From: Acidobacteriota bacterium
GTDB lineage: Bacteria; Acidobacteriota; Terriglobia; Bryobacterales; Bryobacteraceae
Reading direction: 5' to 3'
Assembly (NCBI GenBank): GCA_025352795.1
Contig: JANXSF010000071.1
Coordinates: forward strand, 1-64,000
Length of the DNA: 64,000 bases
Shown here piece by piece: positions 9,236 through 19,300 of this stretch (position 1 is its first letter; each line of letters opens with the position of its first letter). Under the pieces are notes generated by a model that saw only the letters and a program-made list of their open reading frames with translations, did no database searches and had not been told where the DNA came from. The position numbers and the translations under genes are program-made.

Positions 9236-9260
9236 GGGGTGTGCAAAGGGGATGTGCAAA
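9236..9260. repeat. Short tandem direct repeat in a divergent promoter region
   Basis: GGGGTGTGCAAA (9236-9247) is followed directly by GGGGATGTGCAAA (9248-9260), two near-identical units. They sit between the divergent amidohydrolase and kinase genes, where a regulator could bind as a tandem dimer. The function is inferred from position only. Confidence 0.45.
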
Positions 9261-9346
9261 GTAGAGCTCCTAACGTAGATAATGTATTAACGAATAATCA
9301 ATTGTGACGAACGGCGAACATCCGTTCCTAAGAGACGACTTAAACA

Positions 9347-12300
9347 ATGGCTCGAATCTCTATCGGTAAAAAGCAAGGTCGTTACGAGATCCGCCAGATT
9401 CTCGCGGAAGGCGGTATGGGCAGAGTGTATATTGCCTTCGATACCGTCCTGAAGCGCGAGGTTACGCTAAAAACAGTACTCGATGTCCAGGACAAAACAG
9501 TGCTGGATTTGTTCCGTCGCGAATCTGCCGTGCTGGCTCAAATGGCTCATCCCAATATTGTCGAGATCTTCGATATAGGGGAGACTGACGAAAAGGAACC
9601 TTACTTTGTCATGCCCCTGCTGAAAGGCGTGACCCTTGATCAATTGATCCGCAGTTCCAGTCCGCGACTCACCGTGGAACGTAGCATTCAGATGATCAGC
9701 CAGGCATGCCGCGGATTGCAGGCAGCTCATGACCAGGGAATGATTCATCGCGATCTGAAGCCCGGCAATTTATTTGTGCTGGACGATGATTCGCTAAAAA
9801 TCATTGACTTCGGCGTGGCTCATTTAACCGATCAGCGCTCGGCAACGGGGTTGAAGGGGACGTTGTCCTACATGTCCCCGGAGCAGCTTCAGTTAAGAAA
9901 ACTGGAGCCCTGGTCAGATCAATTTTCGTTGGCGATAATTTCATACGAAACACTTACCCGGCGTCATCCATTTGCTTCGGCAGGCAGGGAGGATATTGCC
10001 CAGGCCATCATTCACTATTCGCCACCGCCTGCTTCAGAAATCAACAACCTGATTCCACCCGCAGTCAGTCAGGTGATTCATAAAGCGTTGGCCAAAGAGC
10101 CTTTCCATCGCTTTTCTAATGTCCGGGAATATTCCGATTGCCTGCAAAAAGCTTTCCGCGGAGAAATGATTGAGATCTTCAATCCCGCTAAAATTGAACC
10201 TCGTTTGCAGCGAGCGCGAAAAGCTTTCGATTCCGGAGATCTGGATTTTGCTGCCGAAATCACTCGTCAGTTGAAATCGGAAAGTTACCTGAGCCCGGAA
10301 ATCGACGTGCTCGATACGCAGATTCTGGATTCCATTCGTACCATAAACCTCAATCAGCTTTTGGAAACGGCACGCCGTCGTTTTCAGGAAAATGAATACG
10401 TTCTTGCCTTGCAAAAATTGCAGGAAATCCTCAACCTTGATCCGCAGAATACAGAAGCCAATACTCTGAAAGTTGCCATTGAAGGCAAACGTGGATCAGC
10501 TCAAATTGAAGAATGGTTTCATTTGGCGGAACAACATGTGGAAAACAACGCCTATTCCCATGCCCGGCAGGCGTTGGAAAAAGTGCTTGAGATTCGGCCG
10601 CAAGATAGTCGGGCGGGCATGCTTTTATCGGAAGTGAATCGTCGCGAACAGGAATTCAATCGGCTTCGTTCAGAAAAGCAGCAAGCCTATCAATCGGCGT
10701 TGGAAGCCTATAAACGTGGTGATGTTAAATCCGCTCTTTCCAAGTTGGAGCGGGTGTTGGAATTGGACCGTCGCGCACCGCACATCACGTCTCCAGAGCA
10801 GACTCCGGCCTATCAAAAGCTGTATCAGGAAGTTCGTTCTAAGCACGACGAATTGAAGTCAATGGCTGATGGGGCGCGCAAACAAATCTCCGATGGCAAC
10901 TTTCAAGCCGCTTTCGCTATTTGCGATGAAGCGCTTGCCAGTAATCCGAAAGATCTTATGTTCCGCGCTCTCCGCGATGACGCCGAACAAGGGCAGCGGC
11001 AAGAGATTTCCGCCTACGTCGCCAATGTGGAACGGGAGGTTGGCAAGGAACCTGATTTGAATCGACGCGTGACAATTCTGGAGTCAGCAAAAACCAAATA
11101 TCCTAATGAATCGCGCTTTGAACAATCGCTGCAACAGGTGCGTTCACGCAAGGGCTTAGTGGATTCCATCATCGCCAGGGCCCATTCGTTTGAAGATATC
11201 GGGCAGTTTACCGACGCGTTGGGACAGTGGGAAAGCTTGCGCGATATTCACCCGCAATACCCTGGTCTGGACGTGGAGCTGGAGCGCCTGCGCCGCCGTC
11301 GTGCAGATCAGATAAAATCTGACGCCAAAGGTGGCTGGATTGCCCAGATTGATCAAGCGATTGGCGTGCACAATCTTGTAAAAGCATCCGGTCTGATTGG
11401 CGAAGCCTTGCGGGAATTTCCTGGCGATCCTGAATTGTTGGCGCTGGAAAAATCGACTAAACACTTCCTGGAGCTGCAGAACGAAGCCGAACAAAAAGTA
11501 TTACAAAGCAAAGAGCTGGATGACGCCGGGCAAACCGAACAAGCGTTGCAAGTTCTGCGTGAAGCCTTCAAGATTGATCCGCATAGTTCCACTACTCGAA
11601 GTGCATTGCTGGAACTGTTATTGAAGCGTGCACGAGCCTTGCTGGATACGGATTGGGAACAAGCTGAGCCCTACTTGAAAGAAGCCTCAGACCTAGAACC
11701 GAAGAACGCATTGGCCAAGAGTCTGCGCACTTTGGTTGAGGACAAAAAGCAAGGTGCAGCAGTGGCCACTTCTCTTTTAAGAGCTCGTGAATTTCAAGGG
11801 GAAGGTCGGCTGAACGATGCCATCGCCGAGTTAGACAAAGGGCTGGCCGCGTTTCCCAAAGACAGCCGCCTGCTTCAACTTAGAACTTCTCTACTGCAAA
11901 GCCTTTCCACCGATGACCGTCATGCACTGCGTGGACGGGACCTTCAGGAACTGAAGCAGTTGGAAGTGGAAGCGAAAAAACATTCCGACATTCGGCAATT
12001 GGAAACTATTTTTGAACGCACTCGTATTTATGCCAAGTATCAGGATGATCCGGAATTCCGGTCTCCCTTGAGCGCCATTGAACAGCGCTTTCAGAGTCAT
12101 CAAACGCAAAAACAATCAGTTGATGCAAAGCCTGCCGCTGCTTTAAAAGTGCCAGCTGTAAAAATGTCCGCTGCGAAGAATGCATCGCCGACCAGAAACT
12201 GGAAGCTCTGGGGCATTGGTGCTGCAGCAGCATTGGTGACCTTGTTGCCCGTTGCTTATTTGATTCAGCGGACAGACCCGGCACCTGTCGCGTTGAAGAT

Positions 12301-13147
12301 GAATCCGGTTGTGGTGACTATCAGCCAGCCAGGAGATTCAATTCGAGTTGAGGATAGTAAAGGCTCGGACGTTTCCGCAATTCTGCAGACTCCTGGGCTC
12401 AACCCAGGCACTTACAAAATAAAGGCCACACGCAAAGGCTACCGGCCCGCTGAGCTTACTTTGAATGTGACTGCCGATGAACCAGCCAAGACAGTGACCA
12501 TTCCGTGGGACAGGCTGCCTACGAAATTGTTTATCCGTCACGCTATTGCGAATAGCCCCATTGAAGTGGGCAACGCCACTTATCAAACCAGTCCGACTGG
12601 TGACCTGGAACAGGATTTGCAAATCGGAGTGAACCTGGTTTCCTGGAAGTCGCCCACAAATCCCGCAGTGGTTTTCGCTGCAGAAGTCCTGGTGGAGAAT
12701 GGCAAAGTTGCAATCCAGAAGTGGAATTTGAAGCCAACTTTTTCGGTTTTGGCGACTAGGATCGATGCTGGGTCAGTGGCTTTTGAAAGTTTTGGATCCT
12801 ATAAAAATATTCTTTTTGACGGCAAGCCTTACGTGGATAAAGGCGTGCTTCCCGACGTTGCAGGTAAGCCGTTTGTGATTCAATACATGAACAAAACCAC
12901 ACTGGGCGAGTTTCCAGCATTGGGAACGGAGTTGTCTTCGGCGATCTACTTCGATCTGTTTCCACCGCAAGTGCAGGTGCGATCGAACGTCGTCATCAAA
13001 CCTCTACCAATTATTCGTGCAGAAGATCCGCCTGTACCTCAACAAAAACGTGCTTTGACGCCTGAAGAAATTGAGGCAGCAAGAGTTCAATCCATCATAG
13101 ATAAAGCTGCACAAAAACTTGAACAGAAAAAGGTCCCCCCCAAATAA
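9347..13147 (+). CDS. Serine/threonine protein kinase with TPR array, TM helix and PEGA domain
   Basis: A Hanks-type kinase of 1266 residues. The kinase domain covers about residues 13-270: glycine loop AEGGMGRV (20-27), lysine 42 in VTLKTVL, catalytic HRDLKPGN (D136), DFG 154-156 and GTLSYMSPEQ. About 650 residues of TPR-like helical repeats follow (e.g. ALQKLQEILNLDPQNTEAN). One transmembrane helix lies at about 954-975 (LWGIGAAAALVTLLPVAYLI). The outer part carries a PEGA-like domain at about 990-1060 (GLNPGTYKIKATRKGYRPAE). The kinase and TPRs are thus cytoplasmic and the PEGA part periplasmic. This suggests a signalling scaffold. The C-terminus contains a run of seven C bases (13135-13141), a possible slippage point. 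The next gene starts one base after the stop. Confidence 0.95.
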   Translation: MARISIGKKQGRYEIRQILAEGGMGRVYIAFDTVLKREVTLKTVLDVQDKTVLDLFRRESAVLAQMAHPNIVEIFDIGETDEKEPYFVMPLLKGVTLDQLIRSSSPRLTVERSIQMISQACRGLQAAHDQGMIHRDLKPGNLFVLDDDSLKIIDFGVAHLTDQRSATGLKGTLSYMSPEQLQLRKLEPWSDQFSLAIISYETLTRRHPFASAGREDIAQAIIHYSPPPASEINNLIPPAVSQVIHKALAKEPFHRFSNVREYSDCLQKAFRGEMIEIFNPAKIEPRLQRARKAFDSGDLDFAAEITRQLKSESYLSPEIDVLDTQILDSIRTINLNQLLETARRRFQENEYVLALQKLQEILNLDPQNTEANTLKVAIEGKRGSAQIEEWFHLAEQHVENNAYSHARQALEKVLEIRPQDSRAGMLLSEVNRREQEFNRLRSEKQQAYQSALEAYKRGDVKSALSKLERVLELDRRAPHITSPEQTPAYQKLYQEVRSKHDELKSMADGARKQISDGNFQAAFAICDEALASNPKDLMFRALRDDAEQGQRQEISAYVANVEREVGKEPDLNRRVTILESAKTKYPNESRFEQSLQQVRSRKGLVDSIIARAHSFEDIGQFTDALGQWESLRDIHPQYPGLDVELERLRRRRADQIKSDAKGGWIAQIDQAIGVHNLVKASGLIGEALREFPGDPELLALEKSTKHFLELQNEAEQKVLQSKELDDAGQTEQALQVLREAFKIDPHSSTTRSALLELLLKRARALLDTDWEQAEPYLKEASDLEPKNALAKSLRTLVEDKKQGAAVATSLLRAREFQGEGRLNDAIAELDKGLAAFPKDSRLLQLRTSLLQSLSTDDRHALRGRDLQELKQLEVEAKKHSDIRQLETIFERTRIYAKYQDDPEFRSPLSAIEQRFQSHQTQKQSVDAKPAAALKVPAVKMSAAKNASPTRNWKLWGIGAAAALVTLLPVAYLIQRTDPAPVALKMNPVVVTISQPGDSIRVEDSKGSDVSAILQTPGLNPGTYKIKATRKGYRPAELTLNVTADEPAKTVTIPWDRLPTKLFIRHAIANSPIEVGNATYQTSPTGDLEQDLQIGVNLVSWKSPTNPAVVFAAEVLVENGKVAIQKWNLKPTFSVLATRIDAGSVAFESFGSYKNILFDGKPYVDKGVLPDVAGKPFVIQYMNKTTLGEFPALGTELSSAIYFDLFPPQVQVRSNVVIKPLPIIRAEDPPVPQQKRALTPEEIEAARVQSIIDKAAQKLEQKKVPPK

Positions 13148-13148
13148 A

Positions 13149-14060
13149 ATGAAGAAGCTGCTTGTTGTCCTTTTCCTTCACCTGGCAATGTTTCCGATCT
13201 TTGCGCAAGTGACTCCGCCAGCGGACGATGCCCCACTGCTGCTGGACGATGTCATGGATTTTGTATCTGTCTCAAAAGTTGACCTTGAAAGTGTGATTGA
13301 GACAATACGAGTTCGTGGCTTAGGTTTTGAGTTGAATGAAACTGCACTTTCCCACGTGCTGGCGGCTTCTATAAAAGGGAGACGCGAACCGGCGCTCACT
13401 GCAAAATTAGTGTTGCAAATGCTGCAAGTGTGTCCTGATTGCCGTCAACGCTATTTTGGGCAATGGACCAAAGATGATTTGCTTGCGCTGCTTGTAAACA
13501 AGAAGTTGTCACCTGCAGTACTGCTTCAGGAAGTTCAAATTCGTGGAGTGAAAAACCTGCCCAAAACCGCTGAATCAGTCGCCAGGCTGAGGCAGGCTGG
13601 GGCGACACCGGAATTGATCAACCTGCTTGTGCCTGAAGATGAAATTCCAATGGATGCGCCCGTAGGTTATGAAGTTGTACCTATAGCTCGTTCCGCAACC
13701 TATGACCGAACCCTGACCGGTGGCACGATTTCATTGATAGTGAAAGTTACCGGCACTGTGGAATTTGTTTTCTTGCGCAATGCACTATTTACCAAAAATA
13801 CATCGGTTGCAAAAATGAACAGCCGGGCCGAAGTAACGATGATCAACTTCACGGCACCGATTCCCAAGACCGGCGGCGCCCCTTCTTTTACATTGTTCAG
13901 CACTTTGGATCGACCTCCTGCCAAGAGCAAAAAAGTGGCTGAACAACCAATCACTTTGGTTGATGGTGGATTTAAGTTTACGGTGAATGAAAGCGACAAG
14001 GACGGTCGCGTTTACGTGATCTTAATCAAATACGGAACTCCGGCGACTCCGAATAAGTGA
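13149..14060 (+). CDS. Secreted protein of unknown function, coupled to the kinase gene
   Basis: I do not recognise this 304-residue protein. ATG 13149 is chosen because it gives a clean signal peptide (MKKLLVVLFLHLAMFPIFAQ) and lies one base after the kinase stop; a longer frame from TTG 13119 would overlap the kinase gene. Residues about 25-165 are helical and contain VCPDCRQRYFG, a CxxC pair. The second half is beta-rich, with LTGGTISLIVKVTGTVEFVFLRN and no cysteines. Tight coupling suggests that it acts with the kinase, perhaps as a periplasmic partner of the PEGA part. That role is inference from position. Confidence 0.8.
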   Translation: MKKLLVVLFLHLAMFPIFAQVTPPADDAPLLLDDVMDFVSVSKVDLESVIETIRVRGLGFELNETALSHVLAASIKGRREPALTAKLVLQMLQVCPDCRQRYFGQWTKDDLLALLVNKKLSPAVLLQEVQIRGVKNLPKTAESVARLRQAGATPELINLLVPEDEIPMDAPVGYEVVPIARSATYDRTLTGGTISLIVKVTGTVEFVFLRNALFTKNTSVAKMNSRAEVTMINFTAPIPKTGGAPSFTLFSTLDRPPAKSKKVAEQPITLVDGGFKFTVNESDKDGRVYVILIKYGTPATPNK

Positions 14061-14112
14061 CGACCGCCACTACGAAGGTGTATAGTTTTCTGTGGGAGAA
14101 CTGGAGCTACAC

Positions 14113-14877
14113 ATGAAAAATTACCAACGCCTGGTCACTATCGGAGTTTGTCTTTCCGCAATGGTCTGGGCACAACCACCAGCGGGTTCTGAAAAAAAAG
14201 GCAAGCGCGGCCCAATGGACATTACTAAAATTGTCCTGCCACTGGAAGAGACAGGTTTTCACTCAATTTTCGACGGCACAACTCTGAAAGGTTGGGATGG
14301 CGATACCGATTTCTTCCGCGTGGAAAACGGCACGATTGTCGGTCAAACACAAACCGATAAACAGCCCAAGCAGAATACCTTTTTGATTTGGCGTGGTGGG
14401 CGTCCTGGTAATTTTGAACTCAAAATGGATTACAAGCTGACTGGGCTGAATAGTGGGATTCAAATCCGGTCTGAAGAAATGCCTGACTTGAAGTACGCTA
14501 TGAAGGGCTATCAGGCCGATATGGATGGAGCGCAAGTGTACACAGGCCAGTGGTATGAAGAACGTGGTCGGGGATTTCTTGCCTTGCGCGGTCAGATGAG
14601 TTACGTAGCACCGGGTAAAAAATCGGCATGGATTGGTTCCTTGGGCGACAATGCTGCACTCAAAGCATTGATCAAAGCCGATGACTGGAACAGCCTTCAC
14701 CTGATAGCGCGCGGCAATACTTTAATTCAGATCCTCAACGGTCAAGTGATGAGCGTAGTGATTGACGACGATGTGGTTGGTCGTAAGTTGGAAGGACTGA
14801 TTGGCATTCAGTGTCACGTAGGTCTACCGATGAAAATCGAAGTCAGAAATATTCGCATCAAAGATATTAAGGAATAA
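14113..14877 (+). CDS. DUF1080 (3-keto-disaccharide hydrolase-like) secreted protein
   Basis: A 254-residue secreted protein (signal peptide ending CLSAMVWAQ) with the DUF1080 concanavalin-like fold. It shows the opening FHSIFDGTTLKGWDGDTDFFRVENGTIVG (cited in parts: FHSIFDGTTLKGWDGD, FFRVENGTIVG), then NFELKMDYKL, GLNSGIQIRSE and the closing IGIQCHVGLPMKIEVRNIRI. Members of this family cleave 3-keto-glycosides or bind sugars. ATG 14113 is preferred over GTG 14092, because GGAG (14103-14106) precedes it at good spacing. It follows the kinase pair by 52 bases on the same strand and is closed by the terminator at 15114-15153. Confidence 0.9.
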   Translation: MKNYQRLVTIGVCLSAMVWAQPPAGSEKKGKRGPMDITKIVLPLEETGFHSIFDGTTLKGWDGDTDFFRVENGTIVGQTQTDKQPKQNTFLIWRGGRPGNFELKMDYKLTGLNSGIQIRSEEMPDLKYAMKGYQADMDGAQVYTGQWYEERGRGFLALRGQMSYVAPGKKSAWIGSLGDNAALKALIKADDWNSLHLIARGNTLIQILNGQVMSVVIDDDVVGRKLEGLIGIQCHVGLPMKIEVRNIRIKDIKE

Positions 14878-14942
14878 GTTCCGGGTATTGTTATTTTAAA
14901 GTTGAAGCTATGGGGCTTCGCCACGCTTCGTTCCAAATAAGT

Positions 14943-15029
14943 GGCATTGGGCTGAATGCCTGCCCCACAAACTCAACTCCAGGTCTAGTGAAAGTTTGTG
15001 AATTTAGTGTGGGGTAGGCGAGTCCGCCA
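14943..15029. repeat. Palindromic intergenic element (REP-like)
   Basis: The convergent gap contains nested inverted repeats. GGCATT-gggctg-AATGCC (14943-14960) forms a perfect six-base stem. GCCTGCCCCACA (14958-14969) pairs with TGTGGGGTAGGC (15008-15019) with one mismatch. GGCG/CGCC flanks a short loop at 15017-15028. G-rich/C-rich arms in a non-coding gap look like a dispersed REP-type element, but only one copy is in the window. Confidence 0.5.
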
Positions 15030-15113
15030 GCGATTCCGATTTCCGAAAAACTACAGGGCATCCCTCATGCACTAAGAGATGGCTTCCAACCCTATCCCTT
15101 CCTGATCCAAAAT

Positions 15114-15153
15114 AAAAAGCCGGTCACCCGTAACAAGGGCGACCGGCTTTTTT
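15114..15153. terminator. Strong bidirectional intrinsic terminator
   Basis: AAAAAGCCGGTCACCC (15114-15129), a seven-base loop, then GGGCGACCGGCTTTTTT (15137-15153). The GC-rich stem is flanked by A and T runs on either side, so it can stop transcripts from both convergent genes (DUF1080 on plus, SIS protein on minus). Confidence 0.92.
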
Positions 15154-15165
15154 ACCTAATCCCAG

Positions 15166-16227
15166 CTACATCGTCTTCGTGACTTTCGACAACGTTCGTG
15201 GCTGATCTGGGTTCAACCCTTTAATCACCGCCAAGTGCGCTGCAAACAACTGCGCCGGGACAATGTAAGGGATAGGCGTAAACAGTTCCGCCGGGGCAGC
15301 TCCTTTCCGTTGTAAGCTGGCTGGAATGACAATGGCGCGGGTGGCAAGTTTTTCCGCCTCAGCATTGCTCTGATCGGTAATCACAAGTGATTCTGCACCT
15401 AAGGAGCGCAGCTTTTCCATCATCTCTTTCATGGAGGGCCAAGTAACTCCCGCAGGGGCAAATAGGAAGGACGGAAACGATGGACCCACCATGGCAATGG
15501 GCCCGTGCATCAAGTCGGCTGATGAAAACCGTTCCGCCACCACATAGCAAGTCTCCATCAGTTTCAGGGCGAATTCAAAGGCGTTTGAATAATTCAATCC
15601 ACGCCCCACAACCACCGCATGATCCATAAATCGGTAACGCTCTGCCCGGATTTTTATATCATCGTCCAAGCTCAACGCCTTCGCCGTCCAATCAGGAACC
15701 TGACGAAGTTCATCCAACGCAATCGGAGCACCCAAAGCATAGGCAATCATGTAGATTGCCAGTAACTGCCCAGTGTAAGTCTTCGTCGCCGCCACTGACT
15801 TTTCCCGACCTGCTCTAACCAGAAAGACGTGTTCCGCCAACTTGGCTAGCGAACTATTTGCTTCATTGGTTATGCCAATAGTAAATGCGCCTTGCGCCCG
15901 GGCTTTTTCCAGAACCAGATTCGTATCTGTTGATTCGCCGGATTGCGATATGGCCACCACCAATGCGTCCTTGAAGTCCGGCGACGCTTCATACAACGTG
16001 TGGATTGAAGGAGCGGCTAACGATACAGGAATGCCCGTGGCAATCTCCAATAAATAGCGGCCAAACTGCGCGGCGTTATCGGAAGTGCCTCGCGCCGCCA
16101 GCACGATAAATTTTGGCCTCCGTGTTGCCAGAAATTTCTTCAGTCGTTCGGTTGCGCGCAATTCGGCGGCTAGGGTCTTGGCCAGCGCTGCAGGCTGCTG
16201 ACGGATCTCGGCAAGCATTTGGGACAT
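15166..16227 (-). CDS. SIS-domain protein, glucosamine-6-phosphate deaminase/isomerase-like
   Basis: A 353-residue protein with two SIS (sugar isomerase) domains resembling the isomerase half of GlmS but without the glutaminase domain. Visible motifs are AARGTSDNAAQFGRYLLE, the phosphate-binding SQSGESTDTN, and the C-terminal LNPDQPRTLSKVTKT, close to the GlmS tail. This architecture fits NagB-II-type glucosamine-6-phosphate deaminases or AgaS-like enzymes of amino-sugar use. ATG 16227 has AGAGGGTGA directly upstream. It is divergent from TonB receptor 2, which suggests shared control of an amino-sugar or cell-wall-related substrate (inference). Confidence 0.88.
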   Translation of the reverse strand: MSQMLAEIRQQPAALAKTLAAELRATERLKKFLATRRPKFIVLAARGTSDNAAQFGRYLLEIATGIPVSLAAPSIHTLYEASPDFKDALVVAISQSGESTDTNLVLEKARAQGAFTIGITNEANSSLAKLAEHVFLVRAGREKSVAATKTYTGQLLAIYMIAYALGAPIALDELRQVPDWTAKALSLDDDIKIRAERYRFMDHAVVVGRGLNYSNAFEFALKLMETCYVVAERFSSADLMHGPIAMVGPSFPSFLFAPAGVTWPSMKEMMEKLRSLGAESLVITDQSNAEAEKLATRAIVIPASLQRKGAAPAELFTPIPYIVPAQLFAAHLAVIKGLNPDQPRTLSKVTKTM

Positions 16228-16326
16228 TCACCCTCTAGGATAAGTTATCCCCGCGCCCCTACTGGACTCCCTTCGTCCAACCCGTTACGATGGGATAAAT
16301 AATTAACCTTCGCAAAAGGGGTCAAA

Positions 16327-19300
16327 ATGCAAATCACTTCCCAATTTAAGAAGCTCGCGGCAGCGTTTCTGCTACTCGCGTTTTCCTGCGCGGCGCAAAC
16401 CTCCACATCGCAAATTTCAGGCACTGTGCGCGACGCCTCCGGGGCTGTTGTGGCCGGCGCTTCCATAACGCTCACCAATGACGCTACCGGGGTTGTGCAG
16501 CGGCAGAACTCAACCGATGCCGGTGTGTACGTCTTCCCAGCCATCAATGTGGGTGCTTATTCAGTTCGCATCGAAGCCAAAGGCTTCAAATCCTTCACCA
16601 AGACGGGCAACACAGTGCAAGTGAATACCCCACTTGCCGTAGACGTGACCCTCGAAGTAGGCGCGGCATCTGAAAGCGTTTCCGTTGTCGCATCAGCGGA
16701 AACTTTGCAGACTTCCAATGCCTCTGTGGGCAACGTCATTGAACAGCGAGCCATTGTCAACTTGCCGCTGAATGGACGCAATCCTCTCAACCTTCTTATT
16801 TACGAACCGGGTGTGGTGCAACGTTCGGGGAACACTGTGAATGTCAATGGCTCACGCTCGTCAGCAGTAAACGTCACTATTGACGGCATTGAAGCCAACG
16901 AATCCACCAACCCGAATCCAACCAACAACATTTTTCGTCTCAACCCGGACAACGTCCAGGAGTTCAAAGTAACCACGTCGAACCCAACTCCGGAAGAGGG
17001 TCGCAATTCCGGGGCGAACGTTTCCATTGCCACACGCTCTGGCACAAATCAGTTTCATGGTTCCGTGTTTGAGTTCTTCCGCAACACGGCGTTGAACGCT
17101 CAGGAATTCTACGCCAATGCCCAAGGCGCAACCAAGCCACTCATTCAGTTGAATCAATATGGCTTTGAAATCGGTGGCCCTGTGCACAAAAACAAAACCT
17201 TCTTTTTCGGAAGTTGGCAGGGGCAGAAAGTGAACTTTGCTGACCCGGTTGATAAAATCTTCGGGGCCGTCAATCTATACACTCCGTCGACTCTGTCCGG
17301 GCTGTACCGTTACTTTGTCGCCAACCCGCAAAATCCGTTGGTTGTGAACGGGCAGAAGATTACCCAGAACTCTTCCTTGCTGATTGATCCTCGCACAGGC
17401 CAGTATGCCCAGGGTGTTCGTAACTGCGGTGCCGCCGGGGATACCAACTGCGTGGCCACTTACAATATTTTTGCTAACGACCCTGCCAAGGTTGGTCTGG
17501 ATTCAGCGGTGAAATCCGTATTGGGCGGTTATCCTGCACCCAACTCCTACAATTCTGGCGATGGGTTGAACTTGGGTAACTATCAGTGGAATACGCCAGT
17601 GCGTGTGCGCGGTCCGCAATATATGGTGCGGGTAGACCACACTATCAATGAGAAGCACAACGTCTTTTTCCGCTATCTGGGGGCGGAACAAAACAGCCTC
17701 AATGGAGACCTTGCGAACAGCCGTCCCGTTGTGATTCCCGGTTATCCGGCGCGCGGTGAAGTGTTCCGTCCAGCCATGAACGCGGCACTCGGTTTCCGAA
17801 GTGTGTTGTCTCCACGGCTGGTAAACGAACTGACGCTGGGCTTCTCCCGTTGGCAGTTCTTGTTTACGCAGGGCGAAGCCAATCCGCTGTTTCCCAATAC
17901 TCCGCGGTTCACATTCAATAACTCAACCGTTGATTACACTGCCAACCCTCGCACGTATCGTGCAGTGAATACGCCACAAATTGTCGAAAATCTGAGCTAC
18001 CTCAGCGGGAAGCATGTCATGCGATTCGGTTTGAACATCCGCATGTATCAGCACAACGATCAGCGCGGTGACGTTGGTGGAACCAGTCTTACGCCGGCGA
18101 TTTCGCTTTCCCGAACCACCCGTCCGCCAGCCGCTGCCTTTGGGCTTCCGAGCCTGGCCACTACTACAACAGCCGGTATCTCTGCCACCGACCTGAGTCG
18201 ATTGCAGGGCACCATCAACGATCTGCTGGGCATCCCCGCCGGACTTACGCAAGTGTTCTTGGGCGACCTGCGCAACGATACTTTTCTACCATTCCGTTCC
18301 GGCAACGGAGTTACATTATGGTCCCAAGGTCAGCGTTCCAAGCAGTACAATGTTTTTGCGCAGGATGAATTCAAGCTGCGTCCGAACCTCACGTTGAACT
18401 ACGGTTTCCGCTGGGAGTTGAACCCACCTCCCAGCGAAGCCGGCAACCGCGCTTATGTTCCCAACAAAGCAATTGACGGTAGCCAGGGTCCAGTCACATT
18501 TGTCAATTCTGCCCGCTGGTTTGAAAACTTTAACGCTGGAGCCATTGCCCCACGTTTTGGATTCACCTGGTCTCCCCGCAATTCCACCAGGACCGTCATC
18601 CGGTCAGGCTACGGCATTTCATTTGATCCTCTCAGCAGCTTCCAAGTTACTTCCGTTGCCGCATCTGTGCCCGGGCAAACGTATACCTGTAACTCATCGT
18701 TCCCCAGCGGAGTGCAAACCACAACCAACGGATGCCAGGCCGTGAAAGATGTGCGGATAGGTGCGGGATTTGCTAATGAAATGACCGCTCCCACGGTGAA
18801 GCCTTCCACGTTCCTTTCGCCGCCTGCACAACTTTTAGGAAATGCCCCCAACGTCCGTGTATTCGATCCGCAAATGAAGTTACCTACTGTCCATCAATGG
18901 AACCTCACCGTTCAGCGGGAGTTGGCTTATGGATACGTAGTTTCGGTAGGTTATGTGGGACGTCGTGGTGTTCGGCTATATCGTTCCTGGGATGCCAACC
19001 AGATTGATGCCAAGCCTATTCTGCCGTCGTTCCTGGCCATGCAGAAGAATACAGGGCTGGGTGGCGGCTGTCGTCCTGATGGCACACTGGTAAGTGGTGC
19101 AGCTTGCACCGGTGCCGTAGCGGTGCCTATTTTGCAGCAAGGCATTGTCAACCAGGCTTTCGTTAATTCGGCAACCACCACTACCGATCTTGGGCAGAAC
19201 GCCGCCGGTAACTTTGCAGGCCGCGTGGAACAGAACTTTCTTGCAGCAAAGCTGCGACCGAATCAGCAGTTCAACCAAATTCTAGTGCTGGATAACGGTG

